Of a DNA stretch of 64,000 nucleotides, positions 46,533 to 58,300 are shown piece after piece (the stretch's first letter is position 1; the number at the start of each line of letters is the position of its first letter). This DNA is from Archivesica marissinica. Its lineage: Eukaryota > Mollusca > Bivalvia > Venerida > Vesicomyidae. The stretch lies in contig CM026404.1 in NCBI GenBank assembly GCA_014843695.1, positions 87,482,221-87,546,220 of the forward strand, written 5' to 3'. A program made the translations under genes and the position numbers. The notes under the pieces were generated by a model. That model was given only the letters and a program-made list of their open reading frames with translations. It was not told the origin of the DNA and ran no database searches.

Positions 46533-47028
46533 ATGCCATTGAGTAAAATAACAATGTATGTAACTGATGAGCAGAGAAAAGAATTGCTGACTTTCTTGCA
46601 AAATAAGAACTGGGAACGTAGAGATGGAAATAGAAGAAACAGCCACCGCCATGCCCGTTGCAGAGGCTGCTTACGTACCTCCCCCTATGCCCCAGCATGC
46701 TGAAGGTGTTGCTGAGTGTCCACTGTGCTTGTGTTCCCCTTGCATAATAAATGAACAGAACAAACAACTTTGGTGGCCTGCTAATAATCGTCCACCGCAT
46801 AATCTAAATTCACATGAGAGAAAGCTTCTATACAGGAGGTTTTGGGCAATGCTATATAATTGTGGCGCATGGAAAGATGTCAGATATATAGAGAGAAAAG
46901 TAGCGGCTAGAAGAGGAGACTGTACTTGGCATAAGAGGGAACTGATGCCTGAATGTGTGGTACAGCAATGCAGGAACTGGCTGCCTAACCCGCGCAACCA
47001 GCCTTATTTGGGCCATAAGTGGAGTTGA
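46533..47028 (+). CDS. Cys/Trp-rich hypothetical protein, possibly frameshifted
   Basis: The main frame starts at ATG 46624 and has 134 codons. The first 31 residues are low-complexity (Ala, Pro, Glu). A Cys cluster follows, C32, C35, C37 and C40 (CPLCLCSPC), then W50-W51, an aromatic/basic block at residues 65-92 (ERKLLYRRFW, then GAWKDVRYIERK), and a C-terminal block RELMPECVVQQCRNWLPNP with YLGHKW at the end. This looks like a small zinc-binding domain followed by a helical region. Another frame upstream, from 46533, encodes MPLSKITMYVTDEQRKELLT and FLQNKNWERRD, and would join at about 46620 by a one-base shift, so the true N-terminus may lie there. Codon content and Cys/Trp conservation style differ from the AT-noise frames nearby. 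The function is unknown to me. A loose likeness to the C-terminal intracellular domain of P2X7-type receptors (R..LP.CVV...R..FP...Y.G) is speculative. It could equally be an accessory protein of a mobile element or a retrocopy. Confidence 0.5.
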
Positions 47029-47180
47029 ATTGTTTATACCAGTTGTAAGTACTATAAAAATACAGAACTTCAATTTCAGCAATTTATAACCTCTGATATG
47101 TACGTGGGTCATAATAGATATAAGTGGTGCTCATGTATTAGATGTATACCATGCAGGGCCTCGCATGTGGCAAATACGAT

Positions 47181-47268
47181 GTGCGTCGACCGTCAGATTT
47201 GTACCGCTATTCCTCGTGTATTTAGTGCGTCGACCGTCAGATTTGTACCGCTATTCCTCGTGTGTTTA
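47181..47268. repeat. Direct duplication, 44-bp period
   Basis: GTGCGTCGACCGTCAGATTT, GTACCGCTATTCCTCGTGT occurs at 47181 and again at 47225 with only one or two differences. The flanks are unremarkable. Confidence 0.95.
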
Positions 47269-47329
47269 AGGTCAAATATAGGTCAACCTGCAGGCCTTTA
47301 AGTGTTTTTTCATTTGGGAAACCGGATCC

Positions 47330-47815
47330 AACAAAACCCTTGTTCGCCTTTCTTGAACATAGCTATGTTTCCTGAAACGTCATACTGTCTACGTCTGAAA
47401 AGGAGAACGCTGTGCCAAACTCGATCAAATGCCTTATTGATATCAGAGAATATATTAAGTTGATTTACCTTCATCAAAAGCTTTGCAAATTTGGTTGTAT
47501 ATGTCAATCAACTAATACACTGTATAATGTCCCGGGAGGAAGCCTGCTTATCTTTTGTATATTATTTCATTCTCGTGAACATCACTCGTTCCATGACTTT
47601 CCCTACGCAACTAATTAGGGAGATATGTCGATAGTTTGACGGAATATCGCGTTCACCCTTTTTAAATAGTGACATGACATGTTTACTCTTCCAACTAGCT
47701 GGATCAGTCTGCCCTTCTATTAAATAATATACAAAGTGGACGACATATAGTCCGAAAGGTTTCCTTTAGAATACGTTGGTTAATTTCATCTAGCCCACTG
47801 GCTTTATTTACTATT
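47330..47815 (-). pseudogene. LINE reverse transcriptase finger/palm remnant
   Basis: Minus-strand order: NKASGLDEINQRILKETFRT, SLFKKGERDIPSNYRHISLI, SCVGKVMERVMFTRMK, a stop, then FSDINKAFDRVWHSVLLFRR and QYDVSGN. These match the KATGPDGI, NYRPISL, GKVMEK and motif A (SDxSKAFDRVWH) blocks of a jockey/BovB-style LINE. The segment between SxxGxxPG and motif A is frameshifted. It stops before motif B, so it is a fragment. Confidence 0.88.
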
Positions 47816-48539
47816 AAATATGATGTGATGTCAGTAATGACTATATTCATGAATTTTTTTTTGAAGCAAAATTTGGTAGATTTGTTTGTGAATCGTTTAT
47901 TGTTGAAATGGATATAAAGTACTAATATAAATTAGAGTATTTGCTTTATCTGAACCGACAGGGAATAATAATTAACGTGTCATAGCATAACATAACATGC
48001 TATGTATTGACACATCCTATGTGAACAGCACATTGATTATGCATAGATGAATTGCATGAATACACAATTGATGCAAATTATGTGAAATTATAATGCAAGA
48101 GGACATACAATATATGAGAGATATAAGTTTCATGCAATTGTACATATATATGAATTTCACTTAATGCCCTAGTGTATAACAATGTATATTCACAGTGAAT
48201 TAATCTGCGTCTAGACGAGTTTTCCTTTTATTAGATATGTGGCTAGTTTATACAATAAATGTTCATAGATCTATACCAGCGAGTTATGTGTTGGAGTCGG
48301 AGTGCATTATAGTCTGGGTATTCAAGTGTAAAATGGTATTCATGTTCTATTGTTCTGATGTCACACAGAGTACAAACTCGATCATGTCTCGGTGTTCCTC
48401 TATGTCTACCATGTTCTATTTCTAAGCAATGTGAGGATAACCGTAAGATATCTATATTTGGGAATTTCGATATATTAAATAATCTGACATCACAAAGGTG
48501 TACATGATCTCACTAAACAACATGATACTAGGGCTATTA
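47816..48539. other. No gene seen
   Basis: AT-rich sequence with no convincing frame or repeat. The minus-strand LINE remnant that covers 48540-49620 may extend into its right edge. Confidence 0.45.
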
Positions 48540-49620
48540 CGTGTTCATATTCGCCACTGAACAATACATATCCCTTAATCTTAGCCCCAATATCGGCATG
48601 AATGTATTAATGTTAACTGATCTTGGATATAGCCATACTTCTCAAAATCCGCTTTCGTCTAGTAATCCCTTCACATTCAGTACCCACTTTGCTGTCCAGT
48701 CTCAGCCCTTTCCAGTAACATTTCATAAACATTCCAAAGAATACAATGTTGCTGTTCATTATTCACTAATTTCAACTAGTATTTAATAAGTATGCATTTT
48801 ATATTCAATAATAACAGACGGATCTGTAGTCCAGTGGTAACACGCTGGACTGGTAATCCAGGGATCGCAGGTTCGATCCACCGTCTGACCCTAATAAAAT
48901 TAACAGTCTTTCAGATGGGACCTTAAACCGAGGTCTCGTGTCGGTGCTTTACACCGTGCACGTAAAAGAACCAGAGGAGACTCTGGAATGGGTCTCTGTC
49001 TGTATCATGCACTATCCTCCAAAATCTAAAATAACTAATCTCTTCAGGAGGCGTCGCTAATATGGGCAACCGGTAGCGACGATAAATAAACGTAAAACAC
49101 ACAATATTCAATAATAGAGGGTGTCAACCCTTGTCTCCATATATGTATACCATGGCTACTGGTAGATAGTTTCACATTCAGCACGCATTTAATAACTTTA
49201 CGATGAACACGCTCAATAATGTCCGTTGTAGCAAAACCCCATATCTCTGACCCGTAACATAGTATATATGTAACATACGAATCAAATAGGTTAAGTTTAA
49301 TATTTATCGGTATTTCTATTGTCATATGATAAGTCAGATATAGCGTTCATGGATTGTATAGCTTTTGAAGCTATAGCGTCAACGCCTTTCCTCGCAGATC
49401 CATTACTGCTCAGTACATATCCCAGGTAATTAAAAGTCCACTATTTCGACATCAGATCCGATGTATAACCATTTCTCATTTTCGCACATTACCTCGTTTG
49501 AAGATCATGAGTTTTGTTTTTGCAACATTAACTGTTAATTTCCATTTCAAGAAATAATCCTGTAATTATGCTATGGTGAGACTGTAGACCTTCTGGAGTT
49601 TCGCTCAACCGGATACAACT
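48540..49620 (-). pseudogene. LINE reverse transcriptase palm/thumb remnant, split by SINE-B
   Basis: Minus strand, right part: FLKWKLTVNVAKTKLMIFKR, FNYLGYVLSSNGSARKGVDA and LFDSYVTYILCYGSEIWGFA, then TTDIIERVHRKVIKCVLNVK. This is the motif D region, the YLG of motif E and the LFDS...YGSEIWGF thumb block. Left part, beyond the SINE: QQHCILWNVYEMLLERAETG and FEKYGYIQDQL, fitting the next section of the same protein. Frameshifts are several. It is a separate LINE family from that at 41169-43426. Confidence 0.82.
48817..49103 (+). mobile_element. SINE-B, full length, best copy, with 13-bp TSD
   Basis: The head GACGGATCTGTAGTCCAGTG, anticodon-like arm CTGGACTGGTAATCCAG (loop CTGGTAA) and B box GGTTCGATCC are all intact. 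The body runs GAGGTCTCGTGTCGGTGC, GAACCAGAGGAGACTCTGG and TGCACTATCCTCCAAAATC. The tail has GCGTCGCTAATATGGGCAAC, CGGTAGCGACGATAAATAAA and ends ACACAC. The 13-bp repeat ATATTCAATAATA at 48801-48813 and 49104-49116 brackets it, inside a minus-strand LINE remnant. Confidence 0.97.
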
Positions 49621-49629
49621 ATCTGTGTA

Positions 49630-49877
49630 AAGTTTAAACTTTATTTATTTTACAACGATTGCGAAGCAAGTTCTAACAACTTATATTAACCACTCTCGTT
49701 GGCGCGGAGGAAAGTGTATAAGTGGTCATTCGTGTGGGAAGAAACCGGAGTACCCTGAGAACACCTGTCAGATCTGGCGATCACCGTACCATCGCACATA
49801 CTTCCCGGTCCGAGGATCGAACTCTGGTTGCATTATTGAGAAGCGAGCGCGCTAACCACAGCGCTAATCGGACTGCC
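49630..49877 (-). mobile_element. SINE-A, full length
   Basis: The minus strand runs from GGGCAGTCCGATTAGCGCTG through B box GAGTTCGATCCTC and the body CGGTGATCGCCAGATCTGAC to the tail AACTTGCTTCGCAATCGTTG and TAAAATAAATAAAG. The 7-bp repeat CTGTGTA at 49623-49629 and 49878-49884 fits a target duplication. This copy defines the family best. Confidence 0.92.
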
Positions 49878-50084
49878 CTGTGTATAATAGCAAATAAATG
49901 ATCGATTGATAGACCCGATAGCGTATTCTCTTGCAAGGCCATTCCAATGTCGTCCAGGAATAGAGAGAACATAATACTTGAAGTTATCTCCCCTTGAAAT
50001 ATGCCAACGAGAGACTTCTGTAATTTTCTATTACCTCCCTTGGCAGATACAGTCTGATTTATTCCAAACTGTGAATAGAATCCT

Positions 50085-50882
50085 TTGCACACACTGGGAA
50101 TATATACACAGATGTACATACTGGGGATATATACACATATGTACACACAGGGAATATATACACAGATGTACACACAGGGAATATATACACATATGTACAC
50201 ACTGGGAATATATGCACAGATATACACACTGGAAATATATACACATATGTACACACTGGGAATATATATACACAGATGTACACACTGGGAATATATACAC
50301 ATATGTACACACTGGGAATATATACACAGATGTACACACTGGGAATATATACACAGATGTACACACTGGGAATATATACACAGATGTACACACTGGGAAT
50401 ATATACACATATGTACACACTGGGAATATATACACAGATGTACACACTAGGAATATATACACAGATGTACACACTAGGAATATATACACAGATGTACACA
50501 CTGGGAATATATACACAGATGTACACACTGGGAATATATACACATATGTACACACTGGGAATATATACACAGATGTACACACTAGGAATATATACACAGA
50601 TGCACATACTGGGGATATATACACAGATGCACATACTGGGAATATATACACAGATGCACATACTGGAGATATATACACAGATGCACATACTGGAGATATA
50701 TACACAGATGCACATACTGGGGATATATACACAGATGCACATACTGGGGATATATACACAGATGCACATACTGGGGATATATACACAGATGCACATACTG
50801 GGGATATATACACAGATGCACATACTGGGGATATATACACAGATGCACATACTGGGGATATATACACAGATGCACACACTGG
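50085..50882. repeat. Tandem repeat, 27-bp period, about 29 copies
   Basis: The unit is ATATATACACAGATGTACAC then ACTGGGA. There are two blocks: 50085-50585 mostly GTACACACTGGGA (with CATATG and ACTAGGA variants), and 50585-50882 mostly GCACATACTGGGG. The border is sharp. Three frames on each strand are open (for example HTGNIYTDV), because 27 is a multiple of three. Confidence 0.97.
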
Positions 50883-51544
50883 ATGGTTCCTCCGAGTTAT
50901 GGGTACATTACGTGTTAACATGTATATTTCATATATACACAACAAAACGTCAAATAATAATTCACATGCAATGCAATACTACCTATAAACCATGGTATTT
51001 TATCAACGTTTATTGGCCTTTAACTACCTGTAAACCGGTCAGTAATACATGCAATCTCGAACTATCCCATATGCATAGTGTGGTGTGGTGTGCGTGCGCG
51101 CGTGCGCGCGTGCGTGCGTGTGTGTTAATAATCAATAGTAGATCGAATCTGCATGTAGTAACAGACGTTTAAATAAAGAAAACATACTGTAATTTAGCCA
51201 AGTTAGGAAATGTCGTTTGCTGTATTGTATTAAAGCAAACTACTTTAATGGAAAATTAATAATATTTGTTTTGCCGTTGTGTATCGGAGATTAAAACAGT
51301 CTTTGTCATTTCTGACGCCTATGAATTAACAACTTAGGCCGTGTTCATGGTTAATTCCTACGCATCAGACCCACACACCGTGTTTTATTCGCCTATAAAC
51401 AAATAGTATTTCCCAAATGAATGCTGCCAAACTTATCGCTCTTCATAAAACTATTAGAAAATCAATCATATTTGGATCTAATGATAGGCTGAAGGTATGT
51501 CCGAAGTAATAAATAGTTTCTATCCCCAGCGACCTAAACCGAAT
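50883..51544. repeat. Unremarkable stretch with GT/GC alternating run
   Basis: At 51088-51125 purine and pyrimidine alternate strictly (GTGTGCGTGCGCGCGTGCGC and on), a strong Z-DNA-prone tract. The remainder has no gene. Confidence 0.8.
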
Positions 51545-51855
51545 TGTGTGTGTGTGTGCGTGCGTGCGTGCGCGCGTTTATTTATCGTCGCTACCGGTTG
51601 CCCATATGAGCGACGCCTCCTGAAGAGATTAGTGATTTTAGATTTTTGGAGGATAGTGCAATGATACAGACAGACACCCATTCCAAAGTCTCCTCTGGTT
51701 CTTTTACGTGCACGGTGTAAAGCACCGACACGAGACCTCGGTTTAACGTCCCATCTGAAATACTGTTAATTTTATTATGGTCAGCCGGGGGATCGAACCT
51801 GCGATCCCTGGATTACCAGTCCAGCGAGTTACCACTGGACTACAGATCCGTCTGT
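51545..51855 (-). mobile_element. SINE-B, full length, with expanded CA tail and TSD
   Basis: The minus strand runs from CAGACGGATCTGTAGTCCAG to CGATAAATAAACG, then an expanded CA/CG-rich tail (GTGTGTGTGCGTGCGTGCGT on the plus strand). The 12-bp repeat CCTAAACCGAAT at 51533-51544 and 51856-51867 brackets it. Confidence 0.95.
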
Positions 51856-51894
51856 CCTAAACCGAATATTTGGTAAGAGCTAGTTTATACAAAT

Positions 51895-52043
51895 TTAATT
51901 TAGCTCGATGTGTTCTTATAACGTATAATATATAATCGCTTTCGAGACATCATTTATTGATGGAATATATCGCCATGATACAAAGAGAAACAACGTGGAA
52001 TATAAGTGTCTTGTCCAAGGGCACAATGGTAACGTCTATAGTA
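51895..52043 (-). mobile_element. SINE-D body fragment
   Basis: The plus strand reads TTTAGCTCGATGTG, CGCTTTCGAGACATCATT, ATCGCCATGATACAAAGAG and AACAACGTGGAATATAAGTG, then CTTGTCCAAGGGCACAATGG. The order matches 36248-36464 but the tRNA head is lost. Confidence 0.7.
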
Positions 52044-52369
52044 GGACTTTAATGGGTATGAATGGTTTTCATGGTGTCCACAATAGCCAGCAGGAAAGTA
52101 GTCTCCTATACAATAGTGTGGCATGGTCTCATTGCACGTTACATCAGCAACAACACATAGGTATTGTCTCTGAACTAATTTGGGAATGTCAGTTTTTAGA
52201 ACAACTGAGAGAGTTCCTGGTATGATTGAGCATTTAACATAGGGAGATAGCTAGTATGTGCATCAATACAAGATAACAATCATCTTCGTCTATTAATTTA
52301 TTTAATATATTCGTGAGCCATAAACGTGAGCCATAGCCATTATCTAACCAATTGTCGACTGAACCTCGT
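52044..52369. other. No gene seen
   Basis: Short sequence between the SINE-D fragment and the next array. Its single open frame begins inside the SINE and is therefore discounted. Confidence 0.5.
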
Positions 52370-54345
52370 TGGATCATATCTACGTCACAGCTTGCCTTAT
52401 CCGATACCTGTTATTGGGTCCTATCTACGTCACAGCTTACCATATCCGGTACCTGTTATTGTGTCATATGTACGTCACAGCCTGCCTTATACGATACCTG
52501 TTATTGGGTCCTATCTACGTCACAGCCTGCCTTATACGATACCTGTTATTGGGTCCTATTTACGTCACAACCTGCCTTATACGATACATGTTATTGGGTC
52601 ATATCTACGTCACAGCCTGCCTTATACGATACCTGTTATTGGGTCCTATCTACGTCACAGCATGCCTTATACGATACCTGTTATTGGGTCATATCTACGT
52701 CACAGCCTGCCTTATACGATACCTGTTATTGGGTCCTATATACGTCACAGCCTGCCTTATACGGTACCTGTTATTGGGTCATATCTACGTCACAGCCTGC
52801 CTTATACGATACCTGTTATTGGGTCCTATATACGTCACAGCCTGCCTTATACGATACCTGTTATTGGGTCCTATATACGTCACAGCCTGCCTTATACGAT
52901 ACCTGTTATTGGGTCCTATGTACGTCACAGCCTGCCTTATCCGATATCTGTTATTGTGTCCTATGTACGTCACAGCCTGCCTTATACGATACCTGTTATT
53001 GGGTCCTATGTACGTCACAGCCTGCCTTATCCGATACCTGTTATTGGGTCCTATGTACGTCACAGCCTGCCTTATCCGATACCAGTTATTGGGTCATATC
53101 TACGTCACAGCCTGCCTTATACGATACCTATTATTGGGTCATATCTACGTCACAACCTGCCTTATCCGATACCTGTTATAGGGGTCATATCTACGTCACA
53201 GCCTGCCTTATCCGATACCTATTATTGGATCATATTTACGTCACAGCCTGCCTTATACGATACCTATTATTGGGTCATATCTACGTCACAACCTGCCTTA
53301 TCCGATACCTGTTAGTGGGTCCTATATACGTCACAACCTGTCTTATACGATACCTGTTATTGGATCATATTTACGTCACAGCCTGCCTTATACGATACCT
53401 GTTATTGGGTCCTATATACGTCACAACCTGCCTTATACGATACCTGTTATTGGGTCCTATATACGTCACAACCTGCCTTATACGATACCTGTTATTGGGT
53501 CCTATATACGTCACAACCTGCCTTATACGATACCTGTTATTGTGTCCTATTTACGTCACAGCCTGCCTTATACGATATCTGTTATTGGGTCCTATTTACG
53601 TCATAGCCTGCCTTATACGATACCTGTTAGTGTGTCCTATCTACGTCACAGCCTGCCTTATACGATACATGTTGTTGTGTCCTATTTACGTCACAGTCTG
53701 CCTTATATGATACGTGTTAGTGTGTCATATCTACGTCACAGCCTGCCTTATACGATACCTGTTAGTGTGTCCTATTTACGTCACAGTCTGTCTTATATGA
53801 TACCTGTTATTGGATCCTATCTACGTCACAGCCTGCCTTATCCGATACCTGTTATTGGATCCTATTTACGTCACAGCCTGCCTTATACGATACCTGTTAT
53901 TGGGTCCTATATACGTCACAGCCTGCCTTATCCGATACCTGTTATTGGGTCCTATGTACGTCACAGCCTGCCTTATACGATACATGTTATTTGGTCCTAT
54001 GTACGTCACAGCCTGCCTTATACGATACCTTTTATTGGGTCCTATGTACGTCACAGCCTGCCTTATACGATACCTGTTATTGGGTCCTATATACGTCACA
54101 ACCTGCCATATACGATACCTGTTATTGGGTCCTATCTACGTCACAACCTGCCTTATCCGATACCTGTTATTGGGTCCTATCTACGTCACAGCCTGCCTTA
54201 TACGATACCTGTTATTGGATCATATCTACGTCACAACCTGCCTTATACGATACCTGTTATTGGATCATATCTACGTTACAGCCTGCCTTATACGATACCT
54301 GTTATTGGGTTCTATATACGTCACAGCCTGCCTTATCTGATACCT
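52370..54345. repeat. Tandem repeat, 45-bp period, about 44 copies
   Basis: The unit is TCCTATCTACGTCACAGCCT, GCCTTATACGATACCTGTTA, TTGGG. Variants are mostly single changes (ATATCTACG, TTACGTCAC, CAACCTGCC, TATCCGATACC). Each unit holds TACGTCA. One extra base near 53180 shifts the phase. All three plus frames stay open over long distances, which argues for absence of coding constraint. Confidence 0.98.
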
Positions 54346-54611
54346 GTACAGCTCTCCCATTTTCATAGCTAGCTAACAAGCAATTTATATGATGTATTTA
54401 TGAACTGTCTAAGACATCATTTAATAATGTCAAATAATGGTGTGATCACATGTTGTTATCTAGTGATATCTATATTTAGGAAACACCTAATGTTATCCAT
54501 ACCCGAAATACAAATGTATATTATGTACCCACAGCATTGAAGAGTGTATTCCAATAAATGATCCATTACAATTCCATATGTATTGCAACTATAAATACAT
54601 TCGTAGCAAAT
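54346..54611. other. Short spacer, no gene seen
   Basis: AT-rich spacer between the 45-bp and 26-bp arrays, with no recognised content. Confidence 0.5.
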
Positions 54612-55240
54612 ATACTAATACTCGATATAATACATCTATTTTAATACTCTATATAATACATCTATTTTAATACTCGATATAATAGATCTATTTTAATACT
54701 CGATATAATATATCCATTTTAATACTCGATATAAAACATCTATTTTAATACTCGATATAATACATATATTTTACTACTCGATATAATACATCTATTTTAA
54801 TACTCGATATAACACATCCATTTTAATACTCTATATAATACATCTATTTTAATACTCGATATAAAACATCTATTTTAATACTCTATATAATACATCTATT
54901 TTAATACTCGATATAAAACATCTATTTCAATACTCGATATAATACATATATTTTATTACTCGATATAATACATCTATTTTAATACTCGATATAATACATC
55001 CATTTTAATACTCTATATAATACATCTATTTTAATACTCTATATAATACATCTATTTTAATACTCGATATAAAACATCTATTTTAATACTCTATATAATA
55101 CATCTATTTTAATACTCGATATAAAACATCTATTTTAATACTCGATATAATACATCTATTATAATACTCGATATAATACATCTATTTTAATATTCGATAT
55201 AATACATCTATTTTAATACTCGATATAATACATCTATTTT
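54612..55240. repeat. Tandem repeat, 26-bp period, about 24 copies
   Basis: The unit is TACTCGATATAATACATCTA then TTTTAA. Variants are CTCTATATAATAC and ATAAAACATC; alternating variants between 54820 and 55140 suggest a 52-bp second-level unit. It is almost pure AT. Confidence 0.97.
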
Positions 55241-55314
55241 GTTACAGAAACATATCAATATGTAAATATGCCAATCCAAATGGGCACCTACAAATAAAAT
55301 ACGCTGATTCTGTA

Positions 55315-58300
55315 ACCTTGCCCTACTGTCCCTACAAATCTACCCATATAATAATGTCCTGCTGTCCCTACAAACCTACCCCTATAATCATGCCCTACTG
55401 TCCCTACAAACCTACCCCTATAATCATGTCCTACTGTCCATACAAACCTACCCCTATAATCATGTCCTACTGTCCATACAAACCTACCCCTATAATCATG
55501 TCCTACTGTCCATACAAACCTACCCCTATAATCATGTCCTACTGTCCATACAAACCTACACCTATAATCATGTCCTACTGTCCATACAAACCTACCCCTA
55601 TAATCATGTCCTACTGTCCATACAAACCTACCCTATAATCATGTCCTACTGTCCATACAAACCTACACCTATAATCATGTCCTACTGTCCATACAAACCT
55701 ACCCCTATAATCATGTCCTACTGTCCATACAAACCTACCCCTATAATCATGTCCTACTGTCCATACAAACCTACCCCTATAATCATGTCCTACTGTCCAT
55801 ACAAACCTACCCCTATAATCATGTCCTGCTGTCCATACAAACCTACCCCTATAATCATGTCCTACTGTCCATACAAACCTACCCCTATAATCATGTCCTA
55901 CTGTCCATACAAACCTACCCCTATAATCATGTCCTACTGTCCATACAAACCTACCCCTATAATCATGTCCTACTGTCCATACAAACCTACACCTATAATC
56001 ATGTCCTACTGTCCATACAAACCTACACCTATAATCATGTCCTACTGTCCATACAAACCTACACCTATAATCATGTCCTACTGTCCCTACAAACCTACCC
56101 CTATAATCATGTCCTACTGTCCATACAAACCTACCCCTATAATCATGCCCTACTGTCCCTACAAACCTACCCCTATAATCATGTCCTACTGTCCCTACAA
56201 ACCTACCCCTATAATCATGTCCTACTGTCCCTACAAACCTACCCCTATAATCATGTCCTACTGTCCATACAAACCTACCCCTATAATCATGTCCTACTGT
56301 CCCTACAAACCTACCCCTATAATCATGTCCTACTGTCCCTACAAACCTACACCTATAATCATGTCCTACTGTCCCTACAAACCTACCCCTATAATCATGT
56401 CCTACTGTCCATACAAACCTACACCTATAATCATGCCCTACTGTCCATACAAACCTACACCTATAATCATGCCCTACTGTCCATACAAACCTACACCTAT
56501 AATCATGTCCTACTGTCCCTACAAACCTACCCCTATAATCATGTCCTACTGTCCATACAAACCTACCCCTATAATCATGTCCTACTGTCCCTACAAACCT
56601 ACACCTATAATCATGTCCTACTGTCCCTACAAACCTACCCCTATAATCATGTCCTACTGTCCCTACAAACCTACACCTATAATCATGTCCTACTGTCCAT
56701 ACAAACCTACACCTATAATCATGTCCTACTGTCCCTACAAACCTACACCTATAATCATGTCCTACTGTCCCTACAAACCTACACCTATAATCATGTCCTA
56801 CTGTCCCTACAAACCTACACCTATAATCATGTCCTACTGTCCATACAAACCTACCCCTATAATCATGTCCTACTGTCCCTACAAACCTACCCCTATAATC
56901 ATGTCCTACTGTCCCTACAAACCTACCCCTATAATCATGTCCTACTGTCCATACAAACCTACACCTATAATCATGTCCTACTGTCCCTACAAACCTACCC
57001 CTATAATCATGTCCTACTGTCCATACAAACCTACACCTATAATCATGTCCTACTGTCCCTACAAACCTACCCCTATAATCATGTCCTACTGTCCATACAA
57101 ACCTACACCTATAATCATGTCCTACTGTCCATACAAACCTACCCCTATAATCATGTCCTACTGTCCATACAAACCTACCCCTATAATCATGTCCTACTGT
57201 CCATACAAACCTACCCCTATAATCATGTCCTACTGTCCATACAAACCTACCCCTATAATCATGTCCTACTGTCCCTACAAACCTACCCCTATAATCATGT
57301 CCTACTGTCCCTACAAACCTACCCCTATAATCATGTCCTACTGTCCCTACAAACCTACACCTATAATCATGTCCTACTGTCCATACAAACCTACCCCTAT
57401 AATCATGCCCTACTGTCCCTACAAACCTACCCCTATAATCATGTCCTACTGTCCCTACAAACCTACCCCTATAATCATGTCCTACTGTCCCTACAAACCT
57501 ACCCCTATAATCATGTCCTACTGTCCATACAAACCTACACCTATAATCATGTCCTACTGTCCATACAAACCTACACCTATAATCATGTCCTACTGTCCAT
57601 ACAAACCTACCCCTATAATCATGTCCTACTGTCCATACAAACCTACCCCTATAATCATGTCCTACTGTCCATACAAACCTACCCCTATAATCATGTCCTA
57701 CTGTCCATACAAACCTACACCTATAATCATGTCCTACTGTCCATACAAACCTACCCCTATAATCATGTCCTACTGTCCATACAAACCTACACCTATAATC
57801 ATGTCCTACTGTCCATACAAACCTACCCCTATAATCATGTCCTACTGTCCATACAAACCTACCCCTATAATCATGTCCTACTGTCCATACAAACCTACCC
57901 CTATAATCATGTCCTACTGTCCCTACAAACCTACACCTATAATCATGTCCTACTGTCCATACAAACCTACCCCTATAATCATGTCCTACTGTCCCTACAA
58001 ACCTACCCCTATAATCATGTCCTACTGTCCATACAAACCTACACCTATAATCATGTCCTACTGTCCATACAAACCTACCCCTATAATCATGTCCTACTGT
58101 CCATACAAACCTACCCCTATAATCATGTCCTACTGTCCATACAAACCTACACCTATAATCATGTCCTACTGTCCCTACAACCTACCCCTATAATCATGCC
58201 TACTGTCCATACAAACCTACCCCTATAATCATGTCCTACTGTCCATACAAACCTACCCCTATAATCATGTCCTACTGTCCATACAAACCTACCCCTATAA

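Noticed and set aside
46431..47112. Minus-strand frames of 73-108 codons
   Set aside because: They overlap the plus-strand Cys/Trp-rich candidate, which has the more protein-like composition, and they overlap one another.
48817..48889. Functional tRNA gene (Thr-like GGT anticodon)
   Set aside because: The anticodon-like arm pairs, but the T arm and acceptor do not, and the sequence is the head of a dispersed SINE with body, tail and TSD.
49978..51172. Frames through the 27-bp array (HTGNIYTDV and others)
   Set aside because: Open in three plus and three minus frames at once, as expected for a stop-free unit whose period is a multiple of three.
52326..54372. Frames of 270-452 codons through the 45-bp array
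   Set aside because: All three plus frames are open, and an extra base near 53180 merely shifts among them. No start, signal peptide or domain.
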